The notes: generated by a model not told the origin, from the letters alone. A DNA stretch of 8,808 nucleotides from an uncultured Clostridia bacterium (GCA_947384015.1 CANDFN010000038.1:1-8808), one strand, 5' to 3'. Positions 1 through 6,032 are shown, counted from the stretch's first letter. Program-made: numbers and translations.

Positions 1-34
1 AAAACAAATAATCCACAATAGGCTTAAGATATAT

Positions 35-64
35 AAAAAACCGCATTATTTAAGGCGGTTTTTT
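35..64 (+). terminator. Intrinsic terminator of an upstream transcript
   Basis: A 10-bp perfect stem (35-44 with 55-64, arms AAAAAACCGC and GCGGTTTTTT) closes a 10-nt loop, and the right arm ends in a T-run. The left arm begins with an A-run, so it may also stop transcription in the other direction. The gene it ends lies outside the window. In many Firmicutes recF or a small gene precedes gyrB, but nothing here shows which gene it is. Confidence 0.75.
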
Positions 65-200
65 GTTTAAAAATTGTTGATTTTTTGTGTAAAAAAACGG
101 CTTTTTAGGCTTAAATTATGCTTAATTCTGCACCTATAAAATTTTAGCTAAAAAATGCCCAAAATCGCCTATTTTTTAGTTGTTTTTAAGGGGTAAAACA
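65..200. other. AT-rich intergenic stretch with no gene
   Basis: No convincing reading frame or RNA gene is visible between the upstream terminator and the gyrB promoter. It contains a 12-bp palindrome TTTTAGCTAAAA at 142-153. It also has one of two copies of GGCTTAA (21-27 and 108-114), which I regard as chance in such AT-rich DNA. Confidence 0.5.
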
Positions 201-201
201 C

Positions 202-230
202 TTGCAATTTTTCCACATTTTTGGTATAAT
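202..230 (+). promoter_or_regulatory. gyrB-gyrA promoter (sigma-A type, extended -10)
   Basis: TTGCAA (202-207) is followed by a 17-bp spacer and a perfect TATAAT (225-230). TGG just before the -10 box supplies the extended -10 TG. Transcription should begin near 237, giving an untranslated leader of about 145 nt before gyrB. A DnaA-box-like 9-mer, TTTTCCACA (209-217), lies inside the spacer. This is the best promoter in the window. No other promoter is visible between it and gyrA, so both gyrase genes probably depend on it. Confidence 0.8.
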
Positions 231-279
231 ATTGTTGATAAATAGAAAGGTTGATAAAAAGGGGATTTATACATTTTTG

Positions 280-293
280 GCTAAAAGCTTAGC
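280..293 (+). other. Small hairpin in the gyrB leader
   Basis: GCTAA (280-284) and TTAGC (289-293) can form a 5-bp stem with a 4-nt loop in the leader RNA. It is short and AT-rich, has no U-run, and I see no riboswitch-like architecture around it. A second weak stem TAGTTA/TAACTA (330-335 with 352-357) has a 16-nt loop. Either could be chance. Confidence 0.25.
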
Positions 294-382
294 ATATAAA
301 ATCTTTTATTTTTAAACAACCGCTTAACCTAGTTACAACATTATTAAATTTTAACTAACAACTTAAAAATAAAGGAGATTTT

Positions 383-2338
383 ATGGTTGACGATTTAAAA
401 GTTACACAAGAATATGGAGCAGATGCCATTCAAGTGTTAGAGGGGTTAGAGCCTGTTAGAAAACGTCCAGGTATGTATATTGGCTCTACGGACGAACGCG
501 GGCTTCATCACCTTGTTACAGAAATTGTAGATAACTCTATTGACGAAGCATTGGCGGGCTATTGTAATGAAATTCATGTTACTATTCATCAAGATGGTTC
601 GGTAAGTGTTTTGGACAATGGTCGTGGTATCCCTACAGGTATTCATAAAAAAGAAGGCATCAGTTCTGCCGAACTTGTTTTAACAAAACTTCATGCAGGT
701 GGTAAGTTTGGCGGTGGAGGATATAAAATTTCAGGCGGTTTGCACGGGGTTGGCCTTTCTGTCGTTAACGCTTTAAGCGAAACATTATTGTTAGATATTT
801 ATCAAAACGGAAACCACTATCATCAAGAGTATCATAGAGGTGTGCCAACAGATAGGTTGAAAATTGTTGATGGCGCTGGTGGTAAAACAGGAACAATGGT
901 AACTTTTAAACCAGATAATGAAATTTTCCCAATAACTACTTTTAATTACGATGTGTTAAAAGCACGTTTTCGTGAAATTGCATTTTTAAACAAAGGTCTT
1001 ATAATTGTTTTGGCAGACGAACGTGAGGGACAAGAACAAGAAACCAAATATCAGTTTATGGGCGGTATTCAAGAATTTGTTGCCGATTTAACCGAAAATA
1101 AAAATTGCATTTTTGCAGAACCGGTTTATGCTGATAAAGTTTATAAATACAAACGCAAGGATGAAAATGGAAATAGTGTAGATGCAACTTGCGAGATAGA
1201 GTTCAGTTTCCAATTTACAGATGCTTACAACGAAAATATTCATAGTTATTGTAACAACATTCACACAGAGGACGGCGGTAAACATGAGGACGGCTTTAAG
1301 TTTACTCTTACAAAGATTGTTAACGATTATGCAACTAATAACAAATTAGTTAAAGATAAGGTAAAACTTACTGGCGAAGATGTAAGAGATGGTATAATAG
1401 CCGTTATCTCTGTTAAGGTGGAAGAGCCTCAGTTTGAAGGCCAAACAAAAACAAAACTTGGCACAGATGAAATTAGAGGCTTTACTTCTAAGGCTATGGA
1501 AGAGACTTTTAAAGACTATTTGGAAGAGCATCCAAAAGAAAGTAAAGAACTTGTTAATAAGTGTCTTATTGCTCAGCGCGCACGTGAGGCGGCTAGAAAT
1601 GCAAGTATGGACACAAAAAGAAAGGGTGCGTTGGAGTCAACCAGCCTTCCGGGTAAACTTGCTGACTGCACAAGCAAAAATGCAGAAGAATGCGAAATTT
1701 TTATCGTAGAAGGTAATTCTGCGGGTGGAACTGCAAAGAATGCCAGAAATAGGTGGTATCAAGCAATTTTACCTTTGCGCGGTAAAATATTAAACGTAGA
1801 AAAAACTCGTCTTGCCCGTGCATTAGAAAATCAAGAAATCAATGATATGATTACAGCCTTTGGTTGCGGTATATATGAAAATTGCGACCCAGCAAAGCTA
1901 AGATATGACAAAATTGTTATAATGACAGATGCTGATGTTGACGGTAGTCATATTGAAATTTTGATGCTTACATTCTTTTTCCGTTATATGCGCCCATTAA
2001 TAGAGCAAGGACATGTCTATGTTGCACAACCCCCACTTTATAGGGTAACCAGAGGTAAACAACACACGTATTTCTACACAGAAGAAGAAAAAGAAGCAGC
2101 AATGAAAGAAATGGAACGAGGCTATGATATTCAGCGTTATAAAGGTCTTGGTGAAATGGATGCTGAGCAACTTTGGGAAACTACTATGGATCCAGCAACA
2201 AGAACTCTTAAAAAGGTTAATATGAAAGATGCTGTTGCATGTAACGAAGTGTTTGACACCCTTATGGGAGACCGCCCAGATGCAAGAAGAGAGTTTATTG
2301 AAAAGAACGCTAAGCTTGTAGAGAACCTTGACGTGTAG
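383..2338 (+). CDS. gyrB: DNA gyrase subunit B
   Basis: This is the ATPase and TOPRIM subunit of gyrase, which pairs with GyrA to introduce negative supercoils. It is 651 residues, close to other Firmicute GyrB proteins and lacking the extra C-terminal insert of E. coli GyrB. The GHKL ATPase site shows E47 and N51 (TEIVDNSIDEA), DNGRGIP at 78-84 and a glycine-rich lid at about 106-124. The transducer has the QTK loop (Q354-K356). The TOPRIM domain has catalytic E443 and the DxDxD triad D516, D518, D520. The C-terminal QRYKGLGEM motif is at 584-592. The start is set by AGGAG (373-377), five bases before ATG. Two residues are odd: N445 in EGNSAGG, where the motif is normally EGDSAGG, and E525 after DGSHI, where Arg is usual. 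The adjacent GyrA carries a GyrA box, which supports GyrB rather than ParE. Confidence 0.97.
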   Translation: MVDDLKVTQEYGADAIQVLEGLEPVRKRPGMYIGSTDERGLHHLVTEIVDNSIDEALAGYCNEIHVTIHQDGSVSVLDNGRGIPTGIHKKEGISSAELVLTKLHAGGKFGGGGYKISGGLHGVGLSVVNALSETLLLDIYQNGNHYHQEYHRGVPTDRLKIVDGAGGKTGTMVTFKPDNEIFPITTFNYDVLKARFREIAFLNKGLIIVLADEREGQEQETKYQFMGGIQEFVADLTENKNCIFAEPVYADKVYKYKRKDENGNSVDATCEIEFSFQFTDAYNENIHSYCNNIHTEDGGKHEDGFKFTLTKIVNDYATNNKLVKDKVKLTGEDVRDGIIAVISVKVEEPQFEGQTKTKLGTDEIRGFTSKAMEETFKDYLEEHPKESKELVNKCLIAQRAREAARNASMDTKRKGALESTSLPGKLADCTSKNAEECEIFIVEGNSAGGTAKNARNRWYQAILPLRGKILNVEKTRLARALENQEINDMITAFGCGIYENCDPAKLRYDKIVIMTDADVDGSHIEILMLTFFFRYMRPLIEQGHVYVAQPPLYRVTRGKQHTYFYTEEEKEAAMKEMERGYDIQRYKGLGEMDAEQLWETTMDPATRTLKKVNMKDAVACNEVFDTLMGDRPDARREFIEKNAKLVENLDV

Positions 2339-2341
2339 GAG
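2337..2341 (+). promoter_or_regulatory. gyrA ribosome binding site overlapping the gyrB stop
   Basis: AGGAG overlaps the gyrB TAG stop (the string is TAGGAG) and lies six bases before ATG 2348. This decides the gyrA start: the in-frame TTG at 2342 touches the AGGAG with no spacer and cannot be used efficiently. The overlap suggests that gyrB and gyrA translation are coupled. Confidence 0.85.
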
Positions 2342-2347
2342 TTGGGA

Positions 2348-4882
2348 ATGAAAGATAAATTATTTGAAAAGATAGATAATACACGCTATTTAGATATTGA
2401 TGTGGAACATGAGATGAAAGAATCGTTTATTGCTTATGCAATGGCGGTTAATATCTCACGTGCTATTCCGGATGTTAGAGATGGTTTAAAACCTGTTCAT
2501 CGCCGTATTTTATATAGCATGAATGAAATTGGTTTAACTTGCGATAAACCTTTTAGAAAATGCGCAAAAATAGTAGGAGATGTGCTTGGTAAATATCACC
2601 CACATGGAGACACTTCAGTATATGATGCTCTTGTGCGTTTGGCACAAGACTTTACAATAAACGAACCATTAATTGACGGACACGGTAACTTTGGTAATGT
2701 GGACGGCGACGGTGCGGCAGCTTATCGTTATACAGAAGCAAGGCTAAGTAAAATTGCAAGCGAACTATTGCGTGATATAGATAAAGACACAGTAGATTTT
2801 GGACCAAACTTTGATGAATCTACAGTAGAACCAAAAGTATTGCCTAGTAGGTTCCCAAACTTGTTAGTTAATGGTAGTGATGGTATTGCAGTTGGTATGG
2901 CAACAAACATTCCACCTCACAATCTAAATGAGGTAATTGATGCGGTTGTTGCCATGATAGACAACCCTAACATAACTGTTGATGAACTTATAAGTTATAT
3001 TCCAGCGCCAGATTTTCCAACTGGTGGAGAGATTTTATCTACAAACTCTATTAGACAAGCATACCGCACAGGGCGTGGCAATGTTATAATGCGCGCTACT
3101 GCAGATATAGAAAGTTATGATAACGGCAAACGTTGGAGAATTGTTGTTCATAATATTCCTTATCAGGTAAATAAAGCAAGGCTTATTAAACAAATTGCAA
3201 CTCTTGCAAAAGATAAACGCATAGAAGGAATTTCTGATTTAAGGGATGAGTCTGACAGAGACGGAATGCGTATTGTTATAGAGTTAAAGAAGGATGCAAA
3301 TCCACAAGTGGTTTTAAATCATTTGTATAAACAAACACAGATGCAATTGTCTTTTGGTATGATTATGCTTGCTTTGGTGGACAGAGAACCAAAAGTTTTA
3401 AACTTGCAAGAAATTATTTACTACTATTTGCAATTCCAACGAGAGGTAATAACTCGTAGAACCAAGTATGATTTAAACAAAGCGGAAGAACGTGAACATA
3501 TTATTGCAGGCTTAGTTATTGCAGTAAATAATATAGATGAAGTTATTAAAATTATTAAACAAAGTCCAGATAGGGCAACTTCTTCTAAAAACTTGCAAGA
3601 CCAATTTGGTTTAACCGAGCGTCAAGCAAATGCAATACTAGAGATGAAACTTTCTAGGTTAACAGGTATAGAAGTTGAAAAACTTAATGCAGAACTTAAA
3701 GAACTTGGAATAATGATTCAAAACTATAAAGATATTCTAGCAGATGTTAACAAGGTTAACGATATCATAAAAAAAGACCTATTAGATTTTAAAGCCAAAT
3801 ATCCAACACCTCGTAAATCTAAAATAATAATGGATTATGATGACATTGACATTGGCGATTTAATTGAAAAACACGATGTGGTAATATCTCTAACAAGCCA
3901 GGGTTATATTAAGAGATTACCAGTTAGCGAATATAAGTCTCAAAACCGTGGTGGACGTGGTGTTAACGCGCACAAAACTAAGGAAGAAGATTATGTTATA
4001 GACATGTTTGTAACTAACAGTCATGACGACTTAATGTTCTTTACAAATTATGGCAAAGTTTATGTAATTAAAGCATACACTATACCAGAAGCAGGACGTC
4101 AAAACAAAGGTCGTGCGCTTGTAAATTTATTGCCACTTGAGGCTGAAGAAAAAGTTAATGCGGTGCTAAAATACGAAAGTGGTGCGGACAAGTATTTGAT
4201 GCTTGCAACAAAAAAAGGCTTGGTTAAAAAGACTAAGATTGAAGAATTTGATAATATTCGCAAAAATGGTAAAATTGCAATTAAGCTTGTTGAAGGAGAT
4301 AGCTTAGTTAGTGCTAAGATTATTAATGCTGGGGATGAATTGTTATTGGCAAGTAATAATGGTAAATGTTTAAGGTTTAGCGAAAAGAATGCACGCGCAA
4401 TGGGAAGAACTTCACATGGTGTAAAGAGTATGAAAATAGCAAGCGGTGAAGAAGTTATTGACATGATTGTGTTAGACCTTGATAAAGACATATTAACAGT
4501 TACCGAAAAAGGTTTTGCAAAACGCAGTAAGCCAGAAGACTATCGTTTACAATCTCGTAATGGTAAGGGTATAAAGGCTGGTGTGTTCAATGAAAAAACT
4601 GGTAAGGTTGTTGCAATTAAACCAATAACAGAAGATAAGGATGTGTTGGCAATTTCTGGAGACGGTGTAATGATACGCGCCCATGCCGATAGTATTAATC
4701 TAGTATCTCGCACAAGCTTAGGCGTTAGACTTATGAAAGTTAGCGCGGAAGACAAAGTTGTTAGTGTTGCTGTTGTTGAAAGGCAAGAAGAGGAAGAACA
4801 TGATGAACTAGAACAGGCAGAAAATACAACTGAAAATACTACAGAAACATTAGAAGAGAATAACAATAATACTAATGAATAA
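2348..4882 (+). CDS. gyrA: DNA gyrase subunit A
   Basis: This is the DNA breakage-reunion and DNA-wrapping subunit of gyrase, 844 residues from ATG 2348. The winged-helix domain holds the catalytic tyrosine Y128 in AAYRYTEARL. The quinolone region reads HPHGDTSVYD, with T89 and D93 at the E. coli Ser83 and Asp87 positions, so it looks unmutated. The tower and coiled-coil region runs to about residue 490. The C-terminal beta-pinwheel begins near 500 and carries a GyrA box QNRGGRG (532-538). It also has a degenerate box-like QSRNGKG (735-741) in a late blade. The GyrA box distinguishes it from ParC. The last 30 or so residues form a Glu/Asn/Thr-rich acidic tail (ERQEEEEHDE onward). The gene follows gyrB after nine bases in the same operon. 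The second residue of the QNRGGRG box is Asn, where Arg is usual. Confidence 0.97.
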   Translation: MKDKLFEKIDNTRYLDIDVEHEMKESFIAYAMAVNISRAIPDVRDGLKPVHRRILYSMNEIGLTCDKPFRKCAKIVGDVLGKYHPHGDTSVYDALVRLAQDFTINEPLIDGHGNFGNVDGDGAAAYRYTEARLSKIASELLRDIDKDTVDFGPNFDESTVEPKVLPSRFPNLLVNGSDGIAVGMATNIPPHNLNEVIDAVVAMIDNPNITVDELISYIPAPDFPTGGEILSTNSIRQAYRTGRGNVIMRATADIESYDNGKRWRIVVHNIPYQVNKARLIKQIATLAKDKRIEGISDLRDESDRDGMRIVIELKKDANPQVVLNHLYKQTQMQLSFGMIMLALVDREPKVLNLQEIIYYYLQFQREVITRRTKYDLNKAEEREHIIAGLVIAVNNIDEVIKIIKQSPDRATSSKNLQDQFGLTERQANAILEMKLSRLTGIEVEKLNAELKELGIMIQNYKDILADVNKVNDIIKKDLLDFKAKYPTPRKSKIIMDYDDIDIGDLIEKHDVVISLTSQGYIKRLPVSEYKSQNRGGRGVNAHKTKEEDYVIDMFVTNSHDDLMFFTNYGKVYVIKAYTIPEAGRQNKGRALVNLLPLEAEEKVNAVLKYESGADKYLMLATKKGLVKKTKIEEFDNIRKNGKIAIKLVEGDSLVSAKIINAGDELLLASNNGKCLRFSEKNARAMGRTSHGVKSMKIASGEEVIDMIVLDLDKDILTVTEKGFAKRSKPEDYRLQSRNGKGIKAGVFNEKTGKVVAIKPITEDKDVLAISGDGVMIRAHADSINLVSRTSLGVRLMKVSAEDKVVSVAVVERQEEEEHDELEQAENTTENTTETLEENNNNTNE

Positions 4883-4886
4883 ATAA

Positions 4887-4920
4887 AATAAAAGCAAACG
4901 ATTATTTGTTTGCTTTTATT
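4887..4920 (+). terminator. gyrB-gyrA operon terminator
   Basis: A 13-bp perfect stem (4887-4899 with 4908-4920) has an 8-nt loop GATTATTT. Its core arms are AAAAGCAAAC and GTTTGCTTTT, and T-rich sequence follows. It starts five bases after the gyrA stop, so it ends the gyrase operon. Confidence 0.9.
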
Positions 4921-4995
4921 ATTAATTTAAATAATTAAAAATTTTAATAAAAATTATAAGAAAACACTATAAAATAGAGTTTTTTACTAATTTTT

Positions 4996-5001
4996 TATAA
5001 T
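4996..5001 (+). promoter_or_regulatory. Candidate -10 box for the 5025 gene
   Basis: A perfect TATAAT lies 23 bases before ATG 5025, after the gyrA terminator, so the gene needs its own promoter near here. No good -35 box is present. TAGAGT at 4975-4980 is the nearest candidate, and it is poor with a short 15-bp spacer. TATAAA at 4968-4973 is an alternative. The region is so AT-rich that chance matches are likely. Confidence 0.3.
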
Positions 5002-5024
5002 AAAAAAATAATAAATAAAATTAT

Positions 5025-5813
5025 ATGAAAAAAATAAAAAAATATTTAATTGCAATATTATTAATTAGTGTAACAATAATTTTTTCTGCTTGTTCCACAA
5101 CTCGTTTAATGACAGTGCAAAATACTGACGGTTCTGTTGATGAATTGGTGTATGTAACTTTAGATAAGGAAGAGATTAATTTTTTAGGGGAAGATTATAA
5201 TTCTATTAAAATCACAGCAGAAAATGTTGCACGCACTACAGCAATGAGGCTTGCTGTAGAATATAATACAAACCATGTTGTAAGCTTAAATAATAATCAG
5301 CTTACAGTTCAACTAATAGATGTGGTTTGGTATGAAGATAATAGTTTTATGGTTGGACTAAGATTTTTAAATTCTGCCGTATATAGAGAGTTTTATGGAA
5401 TTGACAGTTCTGGCGAAGCAAAGTTGGAGAAGGTTGATTATTTTTTATATACTAAGTATTATCAAACTGGTAGCACGGTTTACTCATTAAATAAAAACTT
5501 ATATACTCAAATTTATCAACAGATGTATGAACAATTTCCAAACCTTACAAAGGCAGATAATAAGTTACTTTATACATATGCAACAGAATCGCGCCGTGAG
5601 CATAGTGATGCAAATTATATTACGTATACGGCTGGTAAATACTATCATACATGGGAAATAGATAAATCTAATCTTAATCAGCAAATAACAATTTACTATA
5701 TATTACTTAATAGAGCCAATATAATCGTGCTTTGCTTAGGGATTAGTTTAATTGTTTGTGGCGTGCTTTTTGTGATTGTGTTTAAATTAAATAAAAAAAA
5801 ACTCCATAAATAA
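5025..5813 (+). CDS. Putative lipoprotein with a C-terminal membrane helix, function unknown
   Basis: I do not recognise a family for this 262-residue protein. The N-terminus is a lipoprotein-type signal: a basic start (MKKIKKY), a hydrophobic core at 8-20, and a lipobox FSAC with C23 as the likely lipidated residue. A hydrophobic helix at about 231-254 is followed by a basic tail (KLNKKKLHK), which predicts a cytoplasmic C-terminus. The central 200 residues, rich in Tyr, Asn and Thr, would then face outside, held at both ends. The start is supported by the signal peptide, but no Shine-Dalgarno sequence precedes the ATG. The leader is almost only A and T. LppM/DUF3153-type proteins share this anchor layout, but I see no motif that proves kinship. 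Its closeness to gyrA is probably not functional, because a strong terminator separates them. Confidence 0.85.
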   Translation: MKKIKKYLIAILLISVTIIFSACSTTRLMTVQNTDGSVDELVYVTLDKEEINFLGEDYNSIKITAENVARTTAMRLAVEYNTNHVVSLNNNQLTVQLIDVVWYEDNSFMVGLRFLNSAVYREFYGIDSSGEAKLEKVDYFLYTKYYQTGSTVYSLNKNLYTQIYQQMYEQFPNLTKADNKLLYTYATESRREHSDANYITYTAGKYYHTWEIDKSNLNQQITIYYILLNRANIIVLCLGISLIVCGVLFVIVFKLNKKKLHK

Positions 5814-5830
5814 ATGGAGTTTTATTTTTA
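5793..5830. terminator. Bidirectional terminator overlapping the end of the 5025 gene
   Basis: A perfect 10-bp stem (5798-5807 with 5814-5823, arms AAAACTCCAT and ATGGAGTTTT) closes a 6-nt loop that contains the TAA stop codon. The left arm encodes the last residues of the protein. On the plus strand it is followed by TTTTATTTTTA. Read on the minus strand, the stem is followed by an uninterrupted run of nine T. It can therefore stop both the lipoprotein transcript and any minus-strand transcript coming from the 6033-6221 region. Confidence 0.85.
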
Positions 5831-5847
5831 TATTTAGAAATTTTTTC

Positions 5848-5883
5848 TTTCTTGTAAAATTAATTTAGCTAAAAGGCGTGATG
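5848..5883. repeat. 36-bp direct repeat, copy 1
   Basis: This 36-bp segment is identical, base for base, to 5990-6025. It starts TTTCTTGTAAAATTAATT and ends AAAAGGCGTGATG. The flanking bases differ on both sides (C against T before, A against C after), so the identity is exactly 36 bp. It contains the 10-bp palindrome TTTAGCTAAA. Confidence 0.95.
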
Positions 5884-5992
5884 AATAATCTTCGTAGATA
5901 AGCTATTCTATAAAGTGGGGACCCCATAGAAACTGTCCTCAGTTTCGCAATGGGGAAGAGGAGCATCCGCCATAATGCTTACAATTAATTTT
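5856..5992. mobile_element. Candidate small non-autonomous element with imperfect terminal inverted repeats
   Basis: The left end (5856-5893) and right end (5955-5992) are imperfect inverted repeats. AAAATTAATT pairs with AATTAATTTT at the tips, then AGC with GCT, then GGCG-T-GATG with CATC-CGCC (one bulged T), then CTTC with GAAG. CTTGT lies just outside both tips (5851-5855 and 5993-5997), as a 5-bp target duplication would. The core is GC-rich (about 58% over 5915-5971) in very AT-rich surroundings. It sits between convergent genes and encodes no protein, which fits an interspersed repeat or miniature element. The alternative is a structured RNA gene. The second 36-bp copy directly after it means a simple single insertion is not the whole story. 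I know of no named family that matches. Confidence 0.5.
5922..5955. other. GC-rich core hairpin
   Basis: CCCCAT (5922-5927) pairs with ATGGGG (5950-5955), and GAAACTG (5929-5935) pairs with CAGTTTC (5940-5946) around a TCCT loop. The two stems are separated by a 1-by-3 internal loop (A5928 against 5947-5949). All 13 pairs are Watson-Crick. The TCCT loop is complementary to AGGA at 5959-5962 just downstream, so a pseudoknot is possible. The hairpin forms on either strand. Confidence 0.8.
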
Positions 5993-6026
5993 CTTGTAAA
6001 ATTAATTTAGCTAAAAGGCGTGATGC
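5963..6026. repeat. Long imperfect inverted repeat joining the element's right end to copy 2
   Basis: Arms 5963-5992 and 5998-6026 fold around a 5-nt loop CTTGT. Paired blocks are GCATC/GATGC, CGCC/GGCG, GCT/AGC and AATTAATTTT/AAAATTAATT. They are broken by one bulged T, a 5-by-5 internal loop and a small asymmetric bulge, for about 22 base pairs in total. The left arm is the same segment that can pair with copy 1, so the two folds are mutually exclusive. Confidence 0.75.
5990..6025. repeat. 36-bp direct repeat, copy 2
   Basis: This is identical to 5848-5883, with starts 142 bp apart. It overlaps the right tip of the inverted element by three bases. It ends eight bases beyond the stop codon of the minus-strand 62-residue gene. 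Two copies with 106 bp between them do not make a CRISPR array. Confidence 0.95.
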
Positions 6027-6032
6027 GACGAG

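Noticed and set aside
237..382. Riboswitch or attenuator in the gyrB leader
   Set aside because: Only short weak stems are present, with no terminator-antiterminator pair and no recognisable aptamer core.
1434..1709. Plus-strand open frame of 91 residues inside gyrB
   Set aside because: It is a shifted frame of conserved gyrB coding sequence, rich in Lys and Leu, with no independent support.
2342..2347. TTG at 2342 as the gyrA start
   Set aside because: It directly abuts the AGGAG with no spacer, while ATG 2348 has a six-base spacer and gives the usual GyrA N-terminus.
4099..4866. Two long minus-strand open frames opposite gyrA (4099-4491 and 4540-4866)
   Set aside because: They lie antisense to the conserved pinwheel domain, are rich in Ser and Leu as shadow frames are, and have no ribosome binding site or known family.
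5848..6025. 36-bp exact repeats as a CRISPR array
   Set aside because: The repeat length fits, but there are only two copies, 106 bp apart, no spacer-sized intervals, no cas genes nearby, and the intervening DNA is itself an inverted copy plus a hairpin.
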